Positions 11,746-22,015 of a stretch of DNA of 64,000 bases are shown here, piece after piece. The notes below the pieces were generated by a model. That model ran no database searches. It was given only the letters and a program-made list of their open reading frames with translations, and was not told the origin of the DNA. The stretch is from assembly GCA_009760885.1 (NCBI GenBank), contig CM019717.1:49871366-49935365 (forward strand), given 5' to 3'. Made by a program: the position numbers and the translations under genes. This DNA comes from Achatina immaculata (lineage: Eukaryota; Mollusca; Gastropoda; Stylommatophora; Achatinidae). Position 1 is the first letter of the stretch. The number at the start of each line of letters is the position of its first letter.

Positions 11746-13878
11746 ATGGAGACTGCAACAAATATCGAACCCAAACTAGAAGCTGACCCGGTCACCACAA
11801 TGACCGAAGCTTTGAGACAATTAAAGATGACCTTCGCCACTCAAGGTTTACCCTGCCACATTGATACCTACGATGGCGATCCACAGAGATTCCAACAATG
11901 GATAGAACAGACAGAAAAATATGCGTTTGTGCATAACCTACATGATTCGCAAAAGAAAAACATACTCTTTATTACAGCCAAGGGGAGTGTTTCAGACTTT
12001 GTCTCCAGGCGAATTCAAGAGAACTCAGACGAAACATATGCGGATTTTAAGAAAGAACTAGCTAAATGTTTCAGCAAAGGCATCGATCCGCACGCAGCCT
12101 TGAGACAAATAAGCAATTTGAAGCAACACAAAGAAGAGCCAATCCAAAACATGGCAGAAACAATGATTAAACTGGCAAAACAAGCCTTCGACAACGACAA
12201 GATACTTCAACCGGCCACACAGAATTTGCTGGCAAATTTTTTTATAGACGCTGTGTATGACAAAGCAATCAAAACAAAGTTAATCAAGAAAGACCCACAG
12301 ACATTAAACTCGGCAATCAATACAGCTATCGAAATAGAGCAGTTCACAAAAAGACTAACATCCCGCATGGAAAACGGGGAGAACCCATGCTCGACAAATG
12401 AACCAATGACTTCTTCTTTACGCACCGACAGCGCTACACAAAGACAAGCTGCCTCGAAAAGCGTAATTCAAAGCACGGACACCGTGGCCCAGGTCTCTTA
12501 TCAGGATACACAGACAAACATAAGATATAAACCATGTTTCAACTGCGGCATTCATGGGCACATAGCTCGCCAATGCAGATATGAATCTACATCCGTATCA
12601 GACAGAAGTTCATGGAGGAGCACGCAGACCAACCATGATTATACACCACCCAGATTCACCAGACCACCTGAGGACCGATACAGAACACCACGAGAATCTG
12701 CACCAAGATACAGAGTCTATAATCAACAGAGAAAACTCGGAAAACTTCAACGGATGTATGGTAAACGGTCCACCCCACCTCTACAAGTAGCAACGGGCCG
12801 TATCACAGCACTGGAAAACGGCACATACGCAACGTCTACCATTCCCATGCAGATAAAGAATACCATCATCCACACACTCATCGACACTGGCAGCGAAGTC
12901 AGTCTGATCAGACAAAACGTATGGGAAACTATTCGCTCAAACACGGTATTACTGCCCAACGAAGGCAAACTCTGGACTGTCGACAATTACGAATTAAGGG
13001 CAAAAGGAATCACGTGGATAAAAATATGCATAGGAGGACAAACTCATAAACAAAAGTTTATAGTTGTAGACAGAATGTGCAGACCCGCAATACTAGGCAG
13101 AGATTTTCTATCTCACACAAAAGCAACAGTGGATTTCGGAAGCATACAGCTATCGATTGGAAACACCAAAGTACCTATGAAAAACGAATACGAGATTTGC
13201 TCAACGATCAGAGCTACTTGTGACGTCGCAATTAAACCCCAAACAATAACCATCGTACCAGCAAGATTGCAAAGACTTTTACCGGCATTTAAAGACACTG
13301 AGTTAATGATCACTATTCACCAGAACAGTGTATTACTTCACGAACCATGTGCTGAAATTATAGACAGTATCGTTAACCCTGATAAACAAGGAAAATGCCT
13401 CGTGACTATAGCCAACAACTCCAACAGGCATTTTAGAATACAAAAAGGACAAATCATAGCAAGGGCAGAGTTCGGCCTCGACGTAAATAATATAACTAAA
13501 CAACAAACTCAGAACACCGCAAATACCACCAGATCTACTGATAGAATCCAACAACTGCTTACAGAAATACAGGTACATCCAGAACACGAGGCCGCTATCA
13601 AAACGATAATAGACAAGAATCAAGACATTTTCGCAAATAACGACTTAGAATTGGGCAGAACTAATACCGTCCAGCTGCACATAGACAGTGGATCCAACCC
13701 ACCAGCATACACAAAACCATACCCTACGCCACTCAAACACAGAGGCATTATAGAGAAAGCAATTAAGGATATGCTAGAGGCAAAGATCATAGAACGAGCA
13801 CCACTGTCCAAATGGAACTCACCGATAGTTATAGTAAGAAAAAAGGACGGAACACATCGATTTTTGCTGCGATTTTAG
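11746..13878 (+). CDS. Gag-protease-RT N-terminus ORF of the Ty3/gypsy-type element
   Basis: From the ATG at 11746 (context TACCATGG) the frame encodes 710 residues; it is open further upstream to a TTG at 11680, but this ATG is the better start. The first 230 residues form a helical, capsid-like Gag region. A CCHC zinc knuckle (CFNCGIHGHIARQC) lies at residues 264-277. An aspartic protease follows, with DTG at 380-382 and an ILGRDFL flap-end motif at about 449. The ORF then runs through the protease-RT linker into the RT fingers and stops at a TAG at 13876-13878. RT continues in the +1 frame. The break lies at a five-T run (13861-13865), so a one-base indel is the simplest cause. Product: capsid protein and maturation protease of virus-like particles. 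Confidence 0.93.
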   Translation: METATNIEPKLEADPVTTMTEALRQLKMTFATQGLPCHIDTYDGDPQRFQQWIEQTEKYAFVHNLHDSQKKNILFITAKGSVSDFVSRRIQENSDETYADFKKELAKCFSKGIDPHAALRQISNLKQHKEEPIQNMAETMIKLAKQAFDNDKILQPATQNLLANFFIDAVYDKAIKTKLIKKDPQTLNSAINTAIEIEQFTKRLTSRMENGENPCSTNEPMTSSLRTDSATQRQAASKSVIQSTDTVAQVSYQDTQTNIRYKPCFNCGIHGHIARQCRYESTSVSDRSSWRSTQTNHDYTPPRFTRPPEDRYRTPRESAPRYRVYNQQRKLGKLQRMYGKRSTPPLQVATGRITALENGTYATSTIPMQIKNTIIHTLIDTGSEVSLIRQNVWETIRSNTVLLPNEGKLWTVDNYELRAKGITWIKICIGGQTHKQKFIVVDRMCRPAILGRDFLSHTKATVDFGSIQLSIGNTKVPMKNEYEICSTIRATCDVAIKPQTITIVPARLQRLLPAFKDTELMITIHQNSVLLHEPCAEIIDSIVNPDKQGKCLVTIANNSNRHFRIQKGQIIARAEFGLDVNNITKQQTQNTANTTRSTDRIQQLLTEIQVHPEHEAAIKTIIDKNQDIFANNDLELGRTNTVQLHIDSGSNPPAYTKPYPTPLKHRGIIEKAIKDMLEAKIIERAPLSKWNSPIVIVRKKDGTHRFLLRF

Positions 13879-13915
13879 AGGACTAAACAAAATCACGACT
13901 CCCATCACATACCAG

Positions 13916-16738
13916 ATGCCCAACGTAGAAGAAATTATGTCAGTACTCAACGGTGCAAAATACTTTACCACACTAGACGCTAAATCAGGATATTGGAGTA
14001 TACCCCTAACAGAGGACTCTAAAGTGAAGACCAGTTTCACATCCAGTTTTGGAAAGTTCATGTTTACCAGAACTCCGTTTGGCGTCGCAAACGCTGCAGC
14101 AGCATTCATGGCATTAATGGATGAAGTACTGTACGGATTATCAGACCACGCCATAGCGTACATAGATGACATCCTGATTTTTACTAAGACATCGATTCAG
14201 GACCACATCAAACACATACAATCTGTGTTTGACAGGCTAAGACAACATGACGTCAAGTTGAAAATGGCCAAGTGCAACTTCGCACAGAACAAAATCAATT
14301 ATTTAGGCTTTACCATGAGTAGCCAAGGCATCACACCAGATAAAGAGAAAGTAAAGGCAATGGCAGAGATAGTCACACCAAGGACAATAAAACAAATACG
14401 AAGTTTTATAGGAACAATATCATACTACAGAAGGTTTATAGACAATTTTTCCCATAAGGCAGAGCCCTTAATCGCGCTCACAAGAAAATATAGCCGATTC
14501 TCCTGGTCGCCAGAATGTCAAAGGGCATTCGACACACTAAAAAATGACCCCATGCGACAGACCATGCTCGCATTCCCAGATTTAAATAAACCGATGATAC
14601 TTTACACAGACGCATCAGCAACAACAGTAAGCGCCGTGTTGCTACAAGACAACAGCACAAAACAGAGAGAGGAAAATCTAAAACCAATCTACTTTCTATC
14701 CCATAGACTAAGTGAGTCACAAAGCAAATGGCACACCAACGAGAAGGAGGCATACGCCATAGTGTACGCGTTACAGAAACTCCACAAATATGTGTTACAC
14801 TGCCAGTTAAGCATCCGAACAGACAGTATCGGACTTATAAACCTAATGAACGCCAAGCACAAGAACTTCAAAATACAACGATGGAGTCATTTCATCCAAG
14901 CCTACACTACAGACATTCGTCATATCGCAGGAGCACGGAACCTCGCCGACCAGTTTTCTCGGCCAGGAACAGAACAGTGTAAGGACAACAATCACCAGAC
15001 AGCAGAAACTGTCAACAAGCAGGATAACATGCTTGAAATAAACACCATCAACTCTTCATCCTTTCTGCCAACCGATTTCCCCATATACGATCCCTTCCCA
15101 CAACCACAACCAATATCCGAAGTCCTACCAGCCCCCACCGAACAGTTACCCACCCCTCCCATCATGGCAGATGAGCAAGACCTGGACGAGGAGATAAGAC
15201 AATTAAAAGCAGATATGAAGCACAACCGATTACCAAGAAAAACCAGTGAAAAGTTCAGAATGGTGAATAACGTGCTATACAAAGTAAAAGAAGACGACGA
15301 CGACTACAGGTTGAGAACCGTCACGCCCCAACATCTACAACAACAGGTGTTATCACAATACCACGATAATAACGGGCATATGGGGACGGAAAAAACGTTG
15401 AAAGCCATACAAATAGGATACTATTGGAAGAACATGAGAGAGGACGTAAACCAGCACATAGAGCAGTGCCAAACGTGCAAAACAAGAAACTTGTTACCTA
15501 TAAAAAATCCGCTAGAAATATCCGATACCCCACCGGCATGCATGCTGAAATTAAGTATCGACTGTTCAGGACCTTATCCAGTCACCACATCAGGCAACAA
15601 GTACATCGTGCATGTAACAGACGAATATTCCGCATGGACGGAGTGTTTTCCAACGCCAAACATCCAAAGTAAAACAGTAGCTGACTTGGTAATCGAAAAT
15701 ATCGTCCCAAGACATGGAGTACCAATTACTATAGTCACAGACAACGGTCCCGAGTTTCGCGGAGAACAATTCCAGACTATGGTGAAACGATATAACATTC
15801 ACCATATCTTCACAACACCATACCATCCTCAAGCCAACGGGACAAACGAGAGACAGCATCGCACACTAAATGATATTGTTGCCAAGCTGGTAAACACGGA
15901 GGTCAGTAAATGGGACGAGTACTTGACACAGGCAGTGGCAGCGATGAATATGAACATTTCTAAACGAACAGGATACTCCCCATTTTTCCTCATGTACGGG
16001 AGACACCCCATTCTACCCCTGGACGCCATCCTGAGACTACGAACACACTGCTACAGTGAAAATGATTCTATAGAACACACGCTAATGAAACAACATAAGG
16101 CTTTTATACAAGTGATAAACCACATAAACAGAACCAAAGACGCACGAAAGCAAAAGTACGATGAACAAAGCACAACTGAGGACATTTCTATAGGTGATCC
16201 AGTATACTTATTAAACCACCACATGACATCAAAACACGACAGCAAATGGAAAACGGGATTCTTTGTTCTAAAAAAGTTATCTCCAGTATCATTTATAATA
16301 AAGAACCAACTGACAGGGAAAATACAACGAGTCCACGCAAACCATTTGAGAAAGGCCAAACAAGATTGGAATATCCCTACAGACGACAGAAACAATCAGC
16401 GAAGACAGGCTACACTCAGTATAGCACCCAACAACGACGACGACACCGACGATGAGATAGTAGTAGACTCTTCGGAATCAGAGACCGAACCTGACAGTAC
16501 GCAGGTAGAAATAACGGAGGAAGAAGTCGCATCCACCCCACAGGTAGGAGTAGACAGCGAAGACAGTACCACTCGAACAAGTACATCCTTACTAGTACAT
16601 GAAAATCAACCACCCGCCGAATCAGAAGACAGAGCTACAGAGCAGAGCGTCGAACAACGAGTAGTACCCTTGCCCACATTACACGACCAAATACAGTATA
16701 TGAGAAATACTGCAAAGCACACAAAATTACAAAAATAG
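13916..16738 (+). CDS. Pol ORF: reverse transcriptase, RNase H, integrase
   Basis: The 940-residue frame from this ATG is open about 17 codons further upstream, to the frameshift in RT. RT palm motif YIDD is at residues 82-85. RNase H acidic residues are visible at D232, E278, D303 and D345. Integrase has an HHCC zinc finger (H483, H488, C518, C521) and the core triad D549, D609, E645, with exactly 35 residues between the last two. After the core a chromodomain-free C-terminus carries a GPY/F-like segment (WKTGFFVLKKLSP) and a very acidic tail of about 100 residues. Its roles are cDNA synthesis and integration of the element. The lineage within Ty3/gypsy was not determined. Confidence 0.95.
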   Translation: MPNVEEIMSVLNGAKYFTTLDAKSGYWSIPLTEDSKVKTSFTSSFGKFMFTRTPFGVANAAAAFMALMDEVLYGLSDHAIAYIDDILIFTKTSIQDHIKHIQSVFDRLRQHDVKLKMAKCNFAQNKINYLGFTMSSQGITPDKEKVKAMAEIVTPRTIKQIRSFIGTISYYRRFIDNFSHKAEPLIALTRKYSRFSWSPECQRAFDTLKNDPMRQTMLAFPDLNKPMILYTDASATTVSAVLLQDNSTKQREENLKPIYFLSHRLSESQSKWHTNEKEAYAIVYALQKLHKYVLHCQLSIRTDSIGLINLMNAKHKNFKIQRWSHFIQAYTTDIRHIAGARNLADQFSRPGTEQCKDNNHQTAETVNKQDNMLEINTINSSSFLPTDFPIYDPFPQPQPISEVLPAPTEQLPTPPIMADEQDLDEEIRQLKADMKHNRLPRKTSEKFRMVNNVLYKVKEDDDDYRLRTVTPQHLQQQVLSQYHDNNGHMGTEKTLKAIQIGYYWKNMREDVNQHIEQCQTCKTRNLLPIKNPLEISDTPPACMLKLSIDCSGPYPVTTSGNKYIVHVTDEYSAWTECFPTPNIQSKTVADLVIENIVPRHGVPITIVTDNGPEFRGEQFQTMVKRYNIHHIFTTPYHPQANGTNERQHRTLNDIVAKLVNTEVSKWDEYLTQAVAAMNMNISKRTGYSPFFLMYGRHPILPLDAILRLRTHCYSENDSIEHTLMKQHKAFIQVINHINRTKDARKQKYDEQSTTEDISIGDPVYLLNHHMTSKHDSKWKTGFFVLKKLSPVSFIIKNQLTGKIQRVHANHLRKAKQDWNIPTDDRNNQRRQATLSIAPNNDDDTDDEIVVDSSESETEPDSTQVEITEEEVASTPQVGVDSEDSTTRTSTSLLVHENQPPAESEDRATEQSVEQRVVPLPTLHDQIQYMRNTAKHTKLQK

Positions 16739-16904
16739 GCCAGACCAACACACCAACAGGCTAACCGGAGGAAGACGACACGCAACTACAGCAACATGTG
16801 TGCTGGTCCCAAAAGAAGGACATAAAGACTTTGAGTTCAGGATATGTAACTATACTACAATGCATATATAAAATTTATTGTATTCCATACAAAAATTTTG
16901 TAAA

Positions 16905-16921
16905 CAAAACCAGAGGGAGTA
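16905..16921 (+). promoter_or_regulatory. Putative polypurine tract
   Basis: Purine-rich AACCAGAGGGAGTA immediately precedes the 3' LTR, where plus-strand DNA synthesis is primed in LTR elements. Confidence 0.6.
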
Positions 16922-17485
16922 TGTAAGGAGGGGAAAAAATAAGCAAGCAGTGACCCGGTTTTGATTGGAAATCCCACTGGCCAGAGACGGCCACGTGTGA
17001 ATGGAAAATCCCCAGGCTTCCGGTCCGGCGATGACCAGGTATATAAGACAAAAGGGAGAAGTATAAAGGGGGATAAGTTGAGCTCGCGAGGGTAGCGACC
17101 AGTCGTGGACGAAGGTGGTTGGTTTCCGAGAGATGGAGGCCGGCGTGTGTATTTTAGTTGTGCGCCTTTGTAAGCAGTATTGAACTCATATTATTCAAGA
17201 AAATATTATTTGTTTATGATTTTTTTAGTAATGCCCGTTAGAAATATATGGACATCATGTGCATCGGATTTGTGATTTGTGATGCCTTATGGATCAGAGT
17301 TTTGTAAATACAAGAATCGTGATTTTATAAAAAGGATTGTTTTCGTATTCCTGTTATTTTATATGTAAGGTGTGAACGTATGGTATAGTCATCCTTCCAC
17401 CACTCAGCACAACGACGGCCAGACAAAATATAAAAGATTGGAATAATAAATCACATCAATCTAGTAAGAAATATCCATTACCACA
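16922..17485 (+). repeat. 3' LTR
   Basis: This is the 564-bp partner of the 5' LTR, two bases shorter through one indel near 17090. It carries the same TATA and AATAAA (17445-17450) signals and is followed by the target duplication CTCG. Confidence 0.96.
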
Positions 17486-17544
17486 CTCGCTCTGTGCTTT
17501 GATTGGCATAGGTATGCAAGATCTGCCAACACTGCCAGTGTTGT

Positions 17545-17812
17545 TTTTGGAGTTCATTCATTCATTCAGCTTTCCAAGCCACTGGGGGCTCATTGCTGCA
17601 GACAAGACTTGTTCCCATTCCTCCCTGTTCTCAGTCTTCTCCTGCCAACTGTCCACTCCGAGAGGTCGTTGGTCTTCTTCCAAGTTGTCACGCCATCGTT
17701 GTCTCGGTCTGCCTCTTGGTCTGTCTCCGTGTTTTGAAGTGAAAGAGTTAAATAGGTACGCTATTCCCTTATCTAGGGAAGCCAACCACTTCTGAGGAAA
17801 ATATTCAAGCAC
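17545..17812 (-). pseudogene. LINE 3' end with GAAT tail
   Basis: On the minus strand an open frame of about 50 codons contains RGRPRQRWRDN, a GVDSWQEKTENREEWEQVL helix and a terminal GKLNE stop, followed directly by (GAAT)n at 17545-17556. It is a 5'-truncated copy whose 3' tail is a short tetranucleotide repeat, like two further LINE ends in this window. Confidence 0.75.
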
Positions 17813-17938
17813 CCTCTATTTATTTTCTCCATTTATAGTTCCTGTGTATTGTCCATTCGTTCAAGAATGTTTGTAACATTATACATCGATAATAACCACA
17901 TATTAAGCCACAAATACCCCATATATGTATAAGAGAAA

Positions 17939-18172
17939 GGTAAAATCCTCGTTTCTATGCCACTAAGGCATAATGGGGATACGGTGTTAGACTCGTATTT
18001 CCAAGATCTTCGTCGGCGCATGAAAGTCTGATGTGGTCAGCATCATTCCTGGTCGTATTTACATTCCCAGATTTCTCTGGTAGCCATTTTTAGAGGCCGG
18101 ATGGACCACTGGGTCTTTTTGGTGTGATGGTGCCAGAAGAATATTTCCCACTGGTGGTACCACAGGATTAGA
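17939..18172 (-). mobile_element. SINE family A copy
   Basis: This matches the SINE at 8662-8936 along its tail, core and linker (CCAGATTTCTCTGGTAGCCA, GGTCTTTTTGGTGTG) and stops near the start of the tRNA-like head. About 20% divergent. Confidence 0.75.
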
Positions 18173-18179
18173 AGTGTTG

Positions 18180-18590
18180 TTTGTTCTTCTGTTATCTTAC
18201 TGCACGATTATCTACCAGTCTACTTAGTCAAAGACTTGATGCATTTGAGAATAAATGTCTCCATAGGCTATTGAACTTCAGATGGTCCGACTTTAAAATG
18301 AACGAGTCAATAAGACAGGAATCGAACCAAGTCTACGTATCAAGAAACATCAAAAGACGTCGATGGGCCTATCTCGGCCACGTTCTCAGAATGGACGAAT
18401 CCAGACTCCCTCGCCAAGCCCTCACATGGTCAGCGAAGTGCAAAAGAAAGCAAGGCAGGCCAAGGGAGACTCTACGTAGAACCATCACTAGAGAGAGTAC
18501 AACTTTGGAATTCAAGTCCATCCAAGACCTACAGCGGGGGGCGGCGAGTCGTCAGATATGGAAAGATATGATTTCCACCCTATGAGCCAA
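18180..18590 (+). pseudogene. LINE ORF2 C-terminal fragment
   Basis: A 134-codon frame contains the post-RT region: LDAFENKCLHRLL, then RRRWAYLGHVLRMDESRLPRQ, KRKQGRPRETLRRT and a terminal helix. This is the conserved closing domain of RTE/CR1-like APE-type LINEs. There is no RT core upstream. It lies head-on to the SINE end at 18172. Confidence 0.75.
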
Positions 18591-19279
18591 TGTTGGCCCA
18601 AAGGAATGTCAGTCAACTCCTATCTGATTTTAAAAAAAAAAGTATACGGAGATACATCATGTGCGAAAGTTCGAAATTTTAAAAAAAAATTGTCCTTTCC
18701 AGTCATCAGCCTGTTCTGTTCTCTGTCTGTGGCTGTACTAATGACATTTAACAAGCAAAAGTCTGCCCACAAGGTCGTGGGAGGGTTGAGAAAATGAGGA
18801 GATGCAAATATGTTGGTGCGCGAATACGTGCAGCGGGATTGCGCCAGCTCGGACATGTAATTGCGAAATCAAGAAGAGACGACAAGAGACAGTTGCACGA
18901 ACCAGGAACGCAGATCCGTCCTACTTTCTGCCAGTCATTATTTGACCGTAGCCCAACTTTTCAACATTAAGTTTAGTAAATGCAATTTTAAAAAATACAC
19001 GAAGAGCTCGGGAGATACATTTAATGAGAAAACTGACATCCAGTTTCGTATCCAAGCATTCAACAACATATAAACGCTGGAATAAAAACGATAGGGGAAT
19101 CCCTGGACGTCTTATCTAATTAGGACAACATTGACTGCAGTGACACATAATCCACTTGGAGATGATCTAAATGCTTTTGTTTGTCTTATAGAATTCACTT
19201 TTTAGTTTTTAGTTGTTTGTGTATTTTCTAAAAGTATTGTAATTTAAAAATCACTGCATATACTCTATATACTCTTTTT

Positions 19280-19329
19280 GTCTCTCCAATTCTTCTCATA
19301 CATTCTTCATTAGTTATTTTTGCTGTCCA
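19280..19329 (-). mobile_element. Inverted LINE fragment
   Basis: Fifty bases match, in reverse complement, the part of the LINE just downstream that encodes TNEECMRR (about 20185-20232). It lies only about 15 bp upstream of the sense LINE copy. The same 45-base piece recurs three times at 50879-51081. Confidence 0.7.
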
Positions 19330-19344
19330 GGTGACATGTTGAAG

Positions 19345-20492
19345 GAAAGGGAACACACAATGCCATTTATGCTTTACGAAAACTAACAGAAAGAGCTTTA
19401 GAAGTACAGAGAGATCTCTACTTATGCTTCTTTGATCATACACCAAGGCATTCGACAAGGTGAACCATAATGAAATTATTAAAATGCTTGAAGACATCAA
19501 TATAGACGGAAAAGACCTGAGGATTGTAAAACATCTATATTGTCAGCAAGAAGCAGCAATTCGTGTTGAAAATAGAACTCGAAAATATCAATCTATAAAA
19601 CAAGGGGCGCGACAAGGATGTGTACTATCTCCAGACCATTTTTTTCTGTACAGCGAGGATATTCTAAGAACGATCATCACAGAACTAGGCATAAAAATTG
19701 GAGGATACAATATTAGCAACCTTCGATATGTTGACGACACAGTACTGATAGCCGAGAACCAACACGACCTGCAAACTCTTTTGGATAAAGTCGCTAAATG
19801 AAATGAACAGAAAGACCTTACTTTAAACATTAAAAAGACAGAGACTATGGTTATATCTAAGAAACAGAATCCACCAACATGATGTATAAAATTAAACGGA
19901 ACTATTTTAAAGCAGGTGCAGAAATTCAGATACCTTGGAGCAGTAATAACTTCAGATGGGAAATGCAGAACAGAAATTAGGAACAGAATAGGCCAAGCAA
20001 AGACTGCATTTCAGAGAATGAGAAACATATTTTGCAACACATCCTTATCAATGAATGTTAGAAAAAGAGTCCTAAAATGCTATATTGAACATAGTGAATC
20101 ATGGACAATAGGCAGGTCTGAACAAAAATCATTGGAAGCAGCAGAAATGTGGTTTTTTAGAAGAATGTTACGAATCCCCTAGACAGCAAAAACAACTAAT
20201 GAAGAATGTATGAGAAGAGCTGGAGAGACAAAAAAATCTTGTAAAAAAAAAATAAGAGAGAGACAACGTGCTTTCATAGAACATGAAATGAGAAGAGGGG
20301 GCATTGAAAATATTATAACAACAGGAAAAATAGAGGGAAGAAGATCCAGAGGAAGACCAAGGAAAATGATACTGGACAGTCTGACGGGATGGTGTGAGAG
20401 GAGATCACCAAATGAGCTGATGGCCTGCATGAAGGATCGTGTACTCTGAAGAACCATAATAGCCAACGCCAGTCGGTACGGCACTTGATGAT
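19345..20492 (+). pseudogene. LINE reverse transcriptase, 5'-truncated and decayed
   Basis: One plus-strand frame spans the RT core to the C-terminus. It carries a LYLCFFDH palm-A region, QGARQGCVLSP, a YVDD catalytic box (usual form YADD), KFRYLGAVITSDGKC, SWTIGR, MWFFRRMLRI, TNEECMRRAG, GRRSRGRPRKM and a RYGT end. The frame is broken by one shift near 19443 and by in-frame nonsense codons, including 19799-19801, 20180-20182 and 20447-20449. It is followed directly by (TATC)n at 20494. It is the same broad family as the minus-strand copy at 22016-23622, but a separate subfamily. Confidence 0.85.
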
Positions 20493-20493
20493 G

Positions 20494-20494
20494 A

Positions 20495-20557
<63 letters not shown>
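20494..20557. repeat. (TATC)n microsatellite
   Basis: About 16 pure TATC units lie between the end of the LINE at 20492 and the outer edge of the big inverted repeat at 20564. The array may have grown from the LINE's 3' tail. Confidence 0.95.
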
Positions 20558-20558
<1 letters not shown>

Positions 20559-20715
20559 GAAAGCGAATGCTCAGTATTAATCCGTTGAGAATGATGTATC
20601 TAAGAAAGTTTGATAAATGAATGTGGATGTAACATAAAGTATAGCAGTGGCTTTGAAATATGGCACTAAAATAAAAAGAATTTATTGGCTTATAAACGTG
20701 ATCAGTCTAAACATT

Positions 20716-20785
20716 GCGTGTCCGAGTTGCGAAGTGGTTAGCGCAGCAGGCTATCACGTGGGGTCGGCAGTTCATAGTCCAGGTG
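20716..20785 (+). other. tRNA-like SINE head inside left arm
   Basis: GCGAAGTGGTTAGCGCAGCA resembles a tRNA A box and GGCAGTTCATAGTCC a degenerate B box, about 30 bp apart. It has a mirrored partner in the right arm (32610-32677), so this SINE predates the inverted duplication. It is not a tRNA gene: no cloverleaf was seen. Confidence 0.55.
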
Positions 20786-21195
20786 AGGGTGTTTTCAGTC
20801 ACACATCTTTAGAAATGGGCTCTTCGGTTCCTCGTGAAGCTTTTGAAGTACGGTGGCCAAACGGTGATTATGACTACATTACTCTTTAGTACGCTGAGTG
20901 ATACAGTAAAATATGGCACTATTTCCTATAGATAGCTTGATGGGGTTATTTTTATTTTATTCTTCTTTTTTTAAAATTCTGAATACCATAATATTAAGAA
21001 TAAAAAGTTTATAATTCATATACAGGATCTTTACATCGTTTTACGTCTACTTACACTGGTGGAAACTCTGGGAGCACATCAAGCACAGCAACATCATCTT
21101 GCTTCTTGTCGAAGTTGTTTTGTACTCGTGTTCCATAGTGCTCTTCCTTTTGAAAAAAAAAACATAATATGCCTGCATTATGAGTGTATATACAT

Positions 21196-21478
21196 TTGTG
21201 TGTGTGTGTGTGTGCTGCAAGCTATGGCAACCATTCGTTTCTAATGTCGCCAGCCAAATTAAATGGATTCTAAGAAAAAAGCACTTCCACATATTCTATT
21301 TTAATTTTCCGGCGGAGAGACAAAAAATCTTGTCCAAAAAATAAGAGGGAGACAATATCTATCTATGTATTGCCCTGCCGACTGGCCTTGGCTATGATGT
21401 TTTCCCACTGTTCCCTGCTTGGCTGATTATAAATTGTGCTGGCGTTCTCTGTCTGTGGAATCTTATTATTCTGTCTAG

Positions 21479-21545
<67 letters not shown>
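21196..21545. repeat. GT and CT microsatellites in left arm
   Basis: (GT)n at about 21196-21214 and a pure (CT)n run at about 21480-21545. The right arm has shorter versions of both. Confidence 0.9.
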
Positions 21546-21546
<1 letters not shown>

Positions 21547-21823
21547 ACCTCGATTTCTTTTGCCTTCTATCTTTCCCGTTGTCGGAATGTATTCTAGCTT
21601 TCCTCGCCATAGATCTTGTCCTATGAGTTCGGATTGCCTTTTTTTCTGACTTTAGTTTTGTTTGTCTCGTCTCTGTCAGAACCTCCTCGTTTGATTTCTT
21701 TGCTGGCCATGTTATTCTTAGCATTCTTCTATGGAGCCATATTTCAGTGACTTCCAGGTGGCGTTGTACTTCAATTATGACTGATCATGCCTCATATCCG
21801 TAAAATAAAATTGGTCCAATGTA

Positions 21824-22012
21824 TCACTGGGGTACTCTTTTCCTCACTCCCAGTGATAGTGGTTTATTACACAGAATGCTTTTCAGTTTCTGATGCATTA
21901 TTTTGGCTTCCGTTATTCTGATTTTTATCACAGGTAGGCATCTTTCATTGGAGGTCAGCAGTGTTCCAAAATTTCTAAACTTGTCCACCGGAGTTACCAC
22001 TGCTTCTTTCAT
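21824..22012 (-). pseudogene. LINE ORF2 fragment within left arm
   Basis: The minus strand encodes VDKFRNFGTLLTS and KSILCNKPLSLGVRKRVPQ, the segment after RT motif D of APE-type LINEs. The same segment with few changes lies at 30964-31152 in the right arm, so this LINE was present before the inverted duplication. Decayed coding continues to about 21360. Confidence 0.75.
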
Positions 22013-22015
22013 ACA

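Larger units (their letters stand above)
10679..17485 (+). mobile_element. Ty3/gypsy-type LTR retrotransposon, nearly intact
   Basis: A 6.8-kb element bounded by 566- and 564-bp LTRs (TG...CA) and flanked by the 4-bp direct repeat CTCG (10675-10678, 17486-17489). Domain order is gag, zinc knuckle, protease, RT, RNase H, integrase, which is the Ty3/gypsy (Metaviridae) order rather than copia. The LTRs differ by about five substitutions and one 2-bp indel (about 99% identity), so the insertion is recent. There is no envelope-like ORF between integrase and the 3' LTR. A single-base shift inside RT separates the two ORFs, so this copy is probably not autonomous as assembled. Confidence 0.97.

Noticed and set aside
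13861..13878. Programmed +1 frameshift between the two ORFs of the LTR element
   Set aside because: The break falls inside the RT domain at a T run, where elements do not normally shift; a one-base indel or sequencing error is simpler.
15000..17485. Envelope gene in the Ty3/gypsy-type element
   Set aside because: The pol frame ends at 16738, 183 bp before the 3' LTR; no ORF with signal peptide or membrane segment.
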